From assembly GCA_044376515.1 (NCBI GenBank), contig JBILKV010000047.1, positions 1 through 26,254 of the forward strand: DNA of 26,254 bases, written 5' to 3'. Numbering within the stretch: position 1 is the first letter of the stretch; each line of letters opens with the position of its first letter. The stretch comes from Chth-196 sp044376515. Lineage in GTDB: Bacteria; Verrucomicrobiota; Verrucomicrobiia; Chthoniobacterales; Chthoniobacteraceae. The notes beneath the pieces are model-generated. The model searched no databases. It worked only from the letters and a program-made list of their open reading frames with translations, and was not told the DNA's origin. The position numbers were made by a program, and so were the translations under genes. Positions 1 to 6,988 of the stretch are shown piece after piece.

Positions 1-92
1 GCCCCCCCCCGGCCCTCGCCGGCGCACGCAGGAAGCGCGAAAAACACAAGGAGCGCGCAGACTGCACAGAGCTTTTGAGTCTCGCTGAGCAC
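1..92 (-). CDS. Partial secreted protein or lipoprotein (N-terminus only)
   Basis: Reading the minus strand from a GTG at 92 gives a short polar start (VLSETQK), then a hydrophobic run (LCAVCALLVFFALPAC) followed by AGEGRGGG before the window ends. This is the shape of a signal peptide. LPAC resembles a loose lipobox, so it could be a lipoprotein, although cleavage after an Ala by signal peptidase I is also possible. An in-frame TTG at 119 would add nine residues. No Shine-Dalgarno sequence precedes either start. A run of nine C residues (positions 2-10) encodes the Gly-rich stretch at the edge. The mature protein lies outside the window, so no function can be given. The gene points the same way as guaB, about 350 bp downstream of it. 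Confidence 0.4.
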   Translation of the reverse strand, partial: MLSETQKLCAVCALLVFFALPACAGEGRGG

Positions 93-442
93 CGGGTGAG
101 CGAATTTGATTGCGTCCAAGCGATGCAACGGTTCGCTGCGATCGGGGCGCTCAGCGGCGGTGCCCCGAGGGAGCCGGATATCGGTGCGCTGCTTCATCTC
201 CTTTAAATTAATCGATTTTGGGGGCATGTCAGGTCCCATTTTGGAACGGCGCCACGTTGTGGGACCACCCCGAGCGCCGGTTCGGAAGAAATCAACCGGA
301 ACGCCCGCTGGTCTGTGGAGGGTGCCGGGATTGCGCACAAAAAGACAGCCGGCACTGTTTCTTCCCTTCCGCGTCTCCGCGTGTCCTTCTTTTCCAGACA
401 TGACGGGGCAAACCATCGTCCGCGGCTATTTGAGCCGCCGCG
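93..442. other. Intergenic region downstream of guaB
   Basis: About 350 bp lie between the guaB stop and the partial gene at the left edge. I see no convincing gene. The open frames on the plus strand here are Arg/Pro-rich and resemble no family. The region holds a small stem-loop right after guaB (422-438) and a 7-bp perfect inverted repeat (322-328 with 349-355, 20-nt loop). A short AT-rich patch around 203-215 could belong to the promoter of the leftward gene at the edge, but no clear -35/-10 pair is visible. Confidence 0.5.
422..438 (-). terminator. Stem-loop after guaB
   Basis: GCGGCT (422-427) pairs perfectly with AGCCGC (433-438) around a 5-nt loop, starting 4 bp after the guaB stop codon. 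No T-run follows in the direction of transcription, so it is not a classical intrinsic terminator. It may protect the 3' end or act with Rho. Confidence 0.35.
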
Positions 443-2008
443 TCAGCTGCCTGTTTTGACCTCGATGACATCGTGCGGGGCGCTTTCCCGCTGACCGGCC
501 GCGCTCACTCGGATGTAGCGTGCCTTCTTCCGCAGATCGGGCAGCGTTGATGCCCCCAGATACCCCATTCCGCTTTGGATTCCTCCGGCGAGTTGGATGA
601 GGACCTGATCGAGCTTCGGGGAGAGTTCTTTGAGCGCCTCGATTCCTTCGGCTGCGACTTTCCGGGCTGCGTCCTTGCCCGCATGCCCGTAGCGCGCGGC
701 GCTTCCTGCGCTCATGGCGGCGGCTGATCCCATGCCCCGGTACTGTTTGTAGAGTTTTCCGTTGATTTCCATCACGCTGCCAGGCGCCTCCGGACAGCCC
801 GCCAACAGGCCGCCCAAGACGATGCTGTCCGCAAGGGTGAGCGCCTTGACGGCATCCCCCGATTTGGCGATGCCGCCGTCGGCCAGAATGGTCACTCCGC
901 GTTTTGCGGCGGCGCGGCTCGTCAGGTACAATGCCGTGAGCTGTGGGATCCCAACCCCCGCGACGATTCGCGTAGTACAGATGGAACCGGGCCCCTGTCC
1001 CACCTTGATGACATTGGCTCCGCATCCCGCGAGGAACTCCACCCCGGCACCGCTGGTGACGTTCCCCGCGATGATGGTGACCTCTTTGAACTCGCCTCGG
1101 ATCAGGCGGATTGCGTCTCCCACTCCCTTGGAGTGGCCGTGCGCAGTGGAAATCGCAATCGCATCCGCGCCGCGCTCCAGAAGTCCGCTGACTTGGGCAA
1201 GAATCCGGTCGCGGTCCAGTTGGCCGGAGGCATTTCGTGGCGAGGAAATGCTCGCCCCGCACAGCAGTCGGAAGTTTGCATCCCGTGCCGGGCGCATTTG
1301 GGCCCGGTTCTCCTGCCGGATGCGCTCTACGTCCGAGAGCGTAAAGAGGCCCCTCAGTCGGTCGTCGGCGTCAACAACGAGGAGCTTGTGGGTTCCCACA
1401 TTCTCGGTGAAGAAGCGGTCTGCCCGCTCGATTGGATCGGCGCCAAGGTCGCCGACATGAATGGCGGGGGCCTGCGACCGGGGGGTCATGACTTCAAAGA
1501 CCCGCTTTTGGGCGTGGCGCTGGCGGACGACCTGTCCGGGCAGCAGACCTAGGAGACGTCCATCCTTGTCGACCACCGGAAATGTCCGGAAGGTGAAGTC
1601 CTTTTGCTCGAGGTATTCGAGCAACTCGCCGATGCTCTGGTCTGGGGCGGCCTTGATGGGTTCGCTGATGAGGCCGTGGACGTTGTTTTTGACGCGGCTC
1701 ACCTGTGAAAGTTGCTCGCGCTCGGTCATGTTGCAGTGGATCAGTCCAAGTCCCCCGCAGCGCGCAAGTGCAATGGCCATCTCGGCTTCCGTGACCGTAT
1801 CCATGTCCGCGGACACAATCGGGAGGCTCAGGTGCAGTTGGTCCGAAAGGCGGGCGTCGAGCCGAGCGTCCTTGGGGAGAACTTCGGAGTAGAGGGTTGC
1901 CAGCGTGACATCGTCATAGGTCAGCGCTTCCTCGGAGTGGGCCGCAAAAAAGGCGCCCGCCTCCTTGTAGAAGAGAGAATCGAGGGACTGGGTAGGGGCT
2001 TCTGCCAT
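443..2008 (-). CDS. guaB: IMP dehydrogenase
   Basis: It catalyses NAD-dependent oxidation of IMP to XMP, the committed step of GMP synthesis, in the cytoplasm. With the ATG at 2008 the protein has 521 residues, in the normal range. The catalytic loop GPGSICTTR places the nucleophilic Cys at about residue 344. The (beta/alpha)8 barrel starts near SADMDTVTE (67-75). It is interrupted by two CBS domains at about 113-166 and 170-232, the Bateman module that binds adenine/guanine nucleotides. The C-terminus has SGMGYLGA and a GQRESAPHDV segment typical of the family. The reading frame stays open upstream to 2269, but those extra residues are Arg-rich, overlap the FIST gene and are not IMPDH-like, so MAEAPTQ is chosen as the start. 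No Shine-Dalgarno sequence is visible. A 9-bp hairpin between FIST and guaB suggests guaB may have its own promoter. Confidence 0.95.
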   Translation of the reverse strand: MAEAPTQSLDSLFYKEAGAFFAAHSEEALTYDDVTLATLYSEVLPKDARLDARLSDQLHLSLPIVSADMDTVTEAEMAIALARCGGLGLIHCNMTEREQLSQVSRVKNNVHGLISEPIKAAPDQSIGELLEYLEQKDFTFRTFPVVDKDGRLLGLLPGQVVRQRHAQKRVFEVMTPRSQAPAIHVGDLGADPIERADRFFTENVGTHKLLVVDADDRLRGLFTLSDVERIRQENRAQMRPARDANFRLLCGASISSPRNASGQLDRDRILAQVSGLLERGADAIAISTAHGHSKGVGDAIRLIRGEFKEVTIIAGNVTSGAGVEFLAGCGANVIKVGQGPGSICTTRIVAGVGIPQLTALYLTSRAAAKRGVTILADGGIAKSGDAVKALTLADSIVLGGLLAGCPEAPGSVMEINGKLYKQYRGMGSAAAMSAGSAARYGHAGKDAARKVAAEGIEALKELSPKLDQVLIQLAGGIQSGMGYLGASTLPDLRKKARYIRVSAAGQRESAPHDVIEVKTGS

Positions 2009-2115
2009 AGGAAAATGTGCACCAAAATACGCACCAGTGCAAAGCCGGAATGCGGGAATCCATCCGTCGCAGGGCACCCCTCGAACCTGCTTCAGGCAGC
2101 AGCCTCTGGCTGACT

Positions 2116-2148
2116 CCCTCCGCCATCGGCGCGCCCTTCGGCGGAGGG
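2116..2148 (-). terminator. Strong hairpin between the FIST gene and guaB
   Basis: CCCTCCGCC (2116-2124) and GGCGGAGGG (2140-2148) form a perfect 9-bp GC-rich stem with a 15-nt loop. It begins 43 bp after the FIST stop codon in the direction of transcription and ends about 110 bp before guaB. There is no T-run, so it is either a Rho-assisted terminator, an RNA-processing site or part of the guaB leader. Confidence 0.45.
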
Positions 2149-2190
2149 CTTCTGGAGCGGGTGGGGCTTCCAACGCCCGGCGAGATTTCC

Positions 2191-3351
2191 TTAGACGAAA
2201 AGCCCAACGGCCGCGGTGTAGCCGTGGACGAAGTTGGATTGCCCAGCCGGCCCTACTTCGCCGTTGCAAAAAAGCCCCGCGATTGGGAGAGCCCCGAAGT
2301 GACGCCCTATCGCCTCCGCATCATGATTGGGCCTGCCAAACAAGCTCGCCCCCCGCCCGCGACAGAGAAACGCTGCGCAGGCGAAAGGACGGATCCCCTC
2401 GCGCGCCTTCATGGCAAGCTGGTGTTCGAGTTCCTCGCCTGCCGCTGCGGCGTCGCGGAGTTGGAATTGGAAGGTCTGGCCTACACGTGGGTAGGCAGCC
2501 AATTCGACGGTGCCGGATTCCGGGTCGGTTCCCAAAACGTTTCGAATCACGAAGTCTCCCGTCCGGAAATCATCCCTGTACTCGTCCGCAGCGAAGCCCG
2601 CGAACAGGTTGCGGCCCACGGTGCGCTGCTCCTCCTTGGAAAGCCCCTCGATTGACTCGCTGAGCCGTTCGTAAGCGGGCATGGAACCTATTGAGGTCAA
2701 GACATTCTCTTCCGCGCCCGTGATCGCGTGGGGTTCTCCAATCGGGCGGCAGCCCTGGCCGAGGATCAGGTGCAGTTTAACCCCCCCTTTGAGCCCCAAG
2801 GCGACCCCCGCCTCAACCAGTTGCCGGTTGTGAAAAACAAAGATTTCCTCCTCCTCTTCGCCCCCGCTCAAGAGCCCGCCTAGGACCCGCACCCCCGGGA
2901 ATGCAGAAGACCAATTCTTGAGCCACATTTCCGCTCCCATCCGCACCGGGTTGCCAAAAAAGATCCATGCCTCCGAGTCTGCTGCGCCGCCGACGTGGTT
3001 CCGCCACTGCGCTGGGGTGTAGTCGTCGGATTGTTGCTCGTTAAACTCCACCGCCGAGAGCCTCGTGTTGGGCAGGGAAAGCAGCAGAAGGGAGAAGCCG
3101 GTTGACGACTCGGCTTCCACCCCGGGGCCGACGAGCCCCCAGGCGCTGCCCCCGAGCAAAATGGGCGCATGGCAGTGCAGTTGGACCAGTTCGAGAAAAT
3201 CGCCCAGCAGCGGCCGGTAGTCGGAGCTGACGAAGACCAAGGCCACGCTGGGATTGCACCCCAGTTCTCTGAGACATTCACGAGAGGCACGGATGACGGC
3301 TTCTTCCGAATAAGGTTCCAAAACGAGGCGGGAGGCGGCTTTGTTCGGCAT
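2191..3351 (-). CDS. FIST-domain (FIST_N/FIST_C) sensory protein
   Basis: This 386-residue soluble protein matches the FIST family, an input domain proposed to bind small ligands such as amino acids. Visible features are an N-terminal alpha/beta half with VALVFVSSDY, then LGGSAWGLVGPG (the GC/GS-S-G-type turn of FIST_N). The C-terminal half ends with IAGLFCNGEVGP and FVHGYTAAVGLFV, the family's usual closing motif. There is no signal peptide, membrane segment or attached output domain (kinase, GGDEF or methyl-accepting), so it acts as a stand-alone module. It starts 9 bp after gatA, which suggests co-transcription with gatC-gatA. That is a housekeeping context rather than a signalling one. 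The family assignment is firm; the ligand and output are unknown. Confidence 0.85.
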   Translation of the reverse strand: MPNKAASRLVLEPYSEEAVIRASRECLRELGCNPSVALVFVSSDYRPLLGDFLELVQLHCHAPILLGGSAWGLVGPGVEAESSTGFSLLLLSLPNTRLSAVEFNEQQSDDYTPAQWRNHVGGAADSEAWIFFGNPVRMGAEMWLKNWSSAFPGVRVLGGLLSGGEEEEEIFVFHNRQLVEAGVALGLKGGVKLHLILGQGCRPIGEPHAITGAEENVLTSIGSMPAYERLSESIEGLSKEEQRTVGRNLFAGFAADEYRDDFRTGDFVIRNVLGTDPESGTVELAAYPRVGQTFQFQLRDAAAAGEELEHQLAMKAREGIRPFACAAFLCRGRGASLFGRPNHDAEAIGRHFGALPIAGLFCNGEVGPAGQSNFVHGYTAAVGLFV

Positions 3352-3360
3352 GGAAGCGGT

Positions 3361-4818
3361 CTAAAGGGTGGGGCTTTCCCGGTGCCAGGGAGTGGACTGT
3401 TCGTAGGCGTGCGCGATCTGGAGCAGGCGAGCCTCGTCGAAACTCTTCCCCAGCAGTTGCAACCCCACGGGCAGGCGGGCGCCGTCCACCTGTGCGAAAC
3501 CACACGGGATGCTGATTCCGCAGTTGCCCGCCAGATTGGCTGCGATGGTAAAAATGTCCGCTAGGTACATCTTGAGCGGATCGTTGGACCTTTCGCCGCG
3601 TTTGAACGCGACTTCCGGGGAGGTCGGGCAGATCAGCGCGTCGACTTTCTCAAACGCCTTTTCAAAGTCGCGCCGGATCAGTGTGCGCACCTTCTGCGCG
3701 CGGAGGTAGTAGGCGTCGTAATATCCGCTTGAGAGGACGTAGGTGCCGAGAATGATGCGCCGCTTGACCTCTTCTCCGAACCCCTCGGAGCGGGAGCGGA
3801 CATACAGGTCCTGAAGGTTTTTCACCTCTGCGGCGCGCCTGCCGTAGCGGACGCCGTCAAAGCGGGCGAGGTTGGCCGACGCCTCCGCCGTGGCGATGAT
3901 GTAGTACACGGCCACCGCGTACTCGGTGTGCGGCAGAGAAACCTCCACGATTTCCGCCCCCAGTGATTCGCAGTGCTGTACGGCCGCGCGAACCGCCGCA
4001 TCCACCTGCGGATCGATCCCCTCGATGAAATATTCCCTTGGCATTCCAAGTTTGAGCCCCCTGATGTCGCGACCGAGCAGACGGGTGTAGTCTTCTGGGG
4101 GAAGATCCAGGCTGGTCGAATCCTGCGGATCCTTACCCGAAAGGACGGTGAGCAGGCGTGCCGAGTCTTCGACGGTTTTTGTGAAGGGACCAATCTGGTC
4201 CAGTGAGGATGCGAATGCGATCAGTCCGAACCTCGAAACCCTTCCATAGGAGGGCTTAAGCCCCACACAGCCACACAATGCGGCGGGTTGCCGTATGGAA
4301 CCGCCCGTGTCGGAGCCCAACGAGGCAAAGGCGGTGTTCGACGCCACCACTGCGGCCGACCCCCCGCTGGACCCCCCGGGAATCCGATCCAGAGCCCATG
4401 GGTTGGAGGTGGATTGAAGCGAAGAGTTTTCCGTCGAGGAGCCCATGGCGAACTCGTCCATGTTGAGCCTGCCGAACGGGATGGCGCCGGCCTCGCGCAA
4501 CTTGCGGATCACGCCCGCATCGTAGTTTGCAGAATAGCCCTGAAGAATCTGAGAGGCGGCGGTGCACGGTTCCCCTCGCACGTTGATGACATCCTTGATA
4601 GCGATCGGAATTCCACCGAGGGGGAGGGACGGATTCGCGGCTGCGGCCTCTGACCGGGCTCTTTCAAAATTCCGAGACAGATAGCCGCCCACCCGAGAGT
4701 CAACGGAGACAATGCGTGCCTCGAGCGATTCGAGTGCTTCAAGGGCGGTGATCTCACCCGAACGGAGCGCCGTCTGGAGCGAGGAGAGAGAGAGGAAGGG
4801 GATCGATGGGCTTTCCAT
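3361..4818 (-). CDS. gatA: Asp-tRNA(Asn)/Glu-tRNA(Gln) amidotransferase subunit A
   Basis: GatA is the glutaminase subunit of the GatCAB complex. It releases ammonia from glutamine for conversion of misacylated Glu-tRNA(Gln) and/or Asp-tRNA(Asn) to the correct amidated form. From the ATG at 4818 the protein has 485 residues, the standard length. The amidase-signature triad is intact: Lys75 (IAIKDVINV), cis-Ser150 (GGSSGGSAA) and nucleophile Ser174 (SDTGGSIRQ). The frame extends to 4908 but the extra residues overlap gatC and are not GatA-like. It lies 8 bp after the gatC stop, so the two are translated from one transcript. No Shine-Dalgarno sequence is seen. gatB does not follow; the FIST gene does. 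Confidence 0.96.
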   Translation of the reverse strand: MESPSIPFLSLSSLQTALRSGEITALEALESLEARIVSVDSRVGGYLSRNFERARSEAAAANPSLPLGGIPIAIKDVINVRGEPCTAASQILQGYSANYDAGVIRKLREAGAIPFGRLNMDEFAMGSSTENSSLQSTSNPWALDRIPGGSSGGSAAVVASNTAFASLGSDTGGSIRQPAALCGCVGLKPSYGRVSRFGLIAFASSLDQIGPFTKTVEDSARLLTVLSGKDPQDSTSLDLPPEDYTRLLGRDIRGLKLGMPREYFIEGIDPQVDAAVRAAVQHCESLGAEIVEVSLPHTEYAVAVYYIIATAEASANLARFDGVRYGRRAAEVKNLQDLYVRSRSEGFGEEVKRRIILGTYVLSSGYYDAYYLRAQKVRTLIRRDFEKAFEKVDALICPTSPEVAFKRGERSNDPLKMYLADIFTIAANLAGNCGISIPCGFAQVDGARLPVGLQLLGKSFDEARLLQIAHAYEQSTPWHRESPTL

Positions 4819-4826
4819 GACGCGCG

Positions 4827-5111
4827 TTACTCGATCACTTTGGACACCACAAACAGGCCGTTGGCGTGTCGGGGGGCGTTGAGGAGTGCCTCCTGCGAGG
4901 AAAACCAATCGCGCGGTTCGTCGGAACGAAACACATTCTCCAGCTGGGAGGTGTGGGCGGTTGGTTCGATGCCGGTGACATCGACTTCCTTCAATTTTTC
5001 CACATAAGTGAGCACCTGTGAGAGTTGGTTCTGGAACCGGTTGGCTTCGTCATCGGTAAGGTCGAGTCGGGCCAGTCTGGCTGTGTTGCGTACGTCGAGT
5101 TCGGCGCTCAT
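4827..5111 (-). CDS. gatC: Asp-tRNA(Asn)/Glu-tRNA(Gln) amidotransferase subunit C
   Basis: GatC is the small scaffold that wraps around and stabilises the GatA-GatB interface. The ATG at 5111 gives MSAELDVRNTARLARLDLTD, and a total of 94 residues, close to the typical 95. The N-terminal helical ARLARLDLTDDEA motif is the family hallmark, followed by LEKLKEVD-like and IEPTAH motifs and a C-terminal NGLFVVSKVIE that matches the usual F.VP.V(I/V)E ending. An upstream in-frame ATG at 5156 would add 15 residues not expected for GatC. It is the first gene of the leftward unit gatC-gatA-FIST and is divergent from the membrane-protein gene at 5250. Confidence 0.94.
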   Translation of the reverse strand: MSAELDVRNTARLARLDLTDDEANRFQNQLSQVLTYVEKLKEVDVTGIEPTAHTSQLENVFRSDEPRDWFSSQEALLNAPRHANGLFVVSKVIE

Positions 5112-5249
5112 AAAGTTCAGGGGAGGAGTAAAGAGGGCAGGGCGGCTCCGGTTCAACGTTCGATTGCGTCAAAAACGCGCTGTGGATCGCAAGGCACTGG
5201 ACGACAAAAATCTGTTTAGTTTTGGCGAAAATCGCGTTTTCTTTAGAAC

Positions 5250-6605
5250 GTGCCTCCTGAATCTTCCCAGCCCGCGCGCTCTGCCGTCAAAGAGTCGGCA
5301 CCGCAAGTGCCCAACGTCCAGTTGCGTCAGGCTGCCCCGGTGGCGCCGGTGGCGCTGGGGAAGGGGAGCGTCGGAAAGGGGCGTAATCTGGTTCTGGGGA
5401 TCTGCTCGTTCCTTCTGTCCATGCCTCTGGCAGGGGTTGCATTCACCTGGGCGCCTCGCGAAACATTTGTCGCCGCGACCACCAGCATGCTGCTGTCGCT
5501 GCTGATGTTCCTGTCGCTGCAGCTCCATTTATTGATCCAGCGGCATGGCATCTTTTTGCTGATGGCGGTAGGGCTGCTTTTGACCCTAGCCGTGCCGGTT
5601 GGCGTGCGGTTGGGGTCGACAGGGTTGGACTGGATGGCGGATTTGTCGGAGTTGTCGGAGTTGCGGGCCGCCCGCACCGGCCGGTCCACAGAACATGGTG
5701 GTTACCCCGTGTATGTTCAGGCGGGAGGCAAGTTGTCGCAATCCGCTGTGTCCGGATCGCCCCCGAATTCGCCCCCGACCCTTGATCAGTCCGGGAGCGT
5801 TGCTCCTCCCGCGCTCGTCTCTGTGGGTGCGGTGCCCGGCGTCGCGGCCACCCCAAACTTCCCGACCGCGCCGACATTGAAGACGCAGCCCGTTTCATCA
5901 CAGGAGGTATTCTCCCCCGAGTCGGCGAAGCGCGCGGAACAGGCGTTGCTTGACCAGTTGATGGTGAAAATTTCGCGTGAGGATCCCCAAGCCGCGACTC
6001 GAATGGCTCAGAAAGAAATGCTAAGGCGCTACCCTGCTCTCGAAGATCCTTCCTCAAAGGAAGCGAACCTATACCGCGAATCCTACAATGAACTGGGGCG
6101 ACTTCGGAAGTTCGAGTTTTTCAAAGATCCGCTCTGGCCTCTCAAGATCGCTGAGATGTTGGCGGTGCGGGAGGGATGGAAAAGGGCGGACCATGCCGGT
6201 GCGGGCGCAATTGGCGTCCCACAGGCCGAGGAAAGTTCTGCGAGCGCCCAGACCCCGCCGGTTTCATCCCCGGGAGCGGCCGCAAAGGCCCTTCCCGGCG
6301 AGGAGTTGGCCCTGGACGGTCCCGGGACGCCGCCTGCTGAAGATTCCCACGCTCTGGAGGTCAAGCGGGCGATGATTGAGGCGAGAAAGCGTTACCCGGC
6401 GATTGGCATCGAGGGTTCTGATGAAAATCGCGCTTACGTGGAAATTTACGCCGAGCTCGACAAGCTCAGGCCGGATTTTTTTTCCAAGGGGGACTGGCCC
6501 ATCCGGTTGGTTGAATTGGTTGCTAAACGTGAGGGCTGGTCTCGGTCGGCCGATCCAAGACAGGCCACCGGTCCGGATGCGAGCGATTTGCCTCTACCCC
6601 GGTAG
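5250..6605 (+). CDS. Membrane protein with a duplicated WP...REGW motif, unknown function
   Basis: This 451-residue protein uses a GTG start at 5250. I do not recognise the family. Residues 1-45 are polar and Pro/Ala-rich. Three hydrophobic segments follow (about 47-67, 74-96 and 100-119), so it is an integral membrane protein. A low-complexity Pro/Ser/Ala linker runs to about 225. The C-terminal half holds two copies of one motif, at about 228-310 and 368-432: RYPAL/RYPAI, then a Tyr-x3-Tyr-x-Glu-Leu helix with L-R, an F-F residue pair, WP, I/LVE, and the closing REGW. The copies are separated by a second low-complexity linker. The repeat looks like a small helical module, perhaps for peptide or wall binding, but this is a guess. 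It is transcribed away from gatC, with a 138-bp shared upstream region. Confidence 0.75.
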   Translation: MPPESSQPARSAVKESAPQVPNVQLRQAAPVAPVALGKGSVGKGRNLVLGICSFLLSMPLAGVAFTWAPRETFVAATTSMLLSLLMFLSLQLHLLIQRHGIFLLMAVGLLLTLAVPVGVRLGSTGLDWMADLSELSELRAARTGRSTEHGGYPVYVQAGGKLSQSAVSGSPPNSPPTLDQSGSVAPPALVSVGAVPGVAATPNFPTAPTLKTQPVSSQEVFSPESAKRAEQALLDQLMVKISREDPQAATRMAQKEMLRRYPALEDPSSKEANLYRESYNELGRLRKFEFFKDPLWPLKIAEMLAVREGWKRADHAGAGAIGVPQAEESSASAQTPPVSSPGAAAKALPGEELALDGPGTPPAEDSHALEVKRAMIEARKRYPAIGIEGSDENRAYVEIYAELDKLRPDFFSKGDWPIRLVELVAKREGWSRSADPRQATGPDASDLPLPR

Positions 6606-6988
6606 GAGACGGAGGGGCTTCTCTTAATGCAGCGCCACGCCCACGAGGCGGTGCGACACATCCGTGCGATTGTCGACCCGGATTTCGATTTGAGTGAGCC
6701 AAAAAGCAACGCGAGCGGCGATCACGAGGCCGCGGTGAACCTTTGCTGAAACGGCGGCTTGAATTTTTTGCAGTCCTTCGTGGCTCTGCATCCGTGTATG
6801 GATCCCTTCAATGTACGGTCGATTTCTCGATTCGGCTGCTGAGTAAAAAGAACTGGGACAGCGACAGCACTCTTCGAAGTGGCGCGCAGGGTGCGCTCGC
6901 ACAGGAGGCTTCTCAGGGGGTGAGAAGCATTAGGTGCGGCCCCTTTGCGTGCAGCTTTGAAAAGCCTCTGTCAATCATGGTAAAGACC
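6606..6988. other. Intergenic region with a possible 55-codon ORF
   Basis: This 383-bp convergent gap separates the membrane-protein gene from the pyrophosphatase gene. On the minus strand an ORF from an ATG at 6791 to a TAA at 6624 encodes 55 residues (MQSHEGLQKIQ... ending RLVGVALH), stopping 18 bp from the facing gene. It has reasonable amino-acid composition but no family I can name and no ribosome-binding site, so I do not call it as a gene. The gap also holds the hairpin at 6908-6928. Confidence 0.4.
6908..6928. terminator. 8-bp hairpin downstream of the pyrophosphatase gene
   Basis: GCTTCTCA (6908-6915) and TGAGAAGC (6921-6928) form a perfect 8-bp stem with a GGGGG loop, about 60 bp beyond the ppaC stop. 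It lacks a T-run on either strand. The position between two converging genes fits a bidirectional transcription-stop or 3'-end structure. Confidence 0.4.

Noticed and set aside
426..1262. Minus-strand 278-codon open frame within guaB
   Set aside because: Out of frame with a clear IMP dehydrogenase; Arg/Gly/His-rich shadow caused by high GC content.
762..1460. Plus-strand 232-codon open frame antisense to guaB
   Set aside because: Arg/Ser/Pro-rich antisense shadow of guaB with no family resemblance.
2009..2269. N-terminal extension of guaB
   Set aside because: The extra residues are Arg/Ala-rich, overlap the FIST gene and are absent from IMP dehydrogenases; MAEAPTQ at 2008 gives a normal protein.
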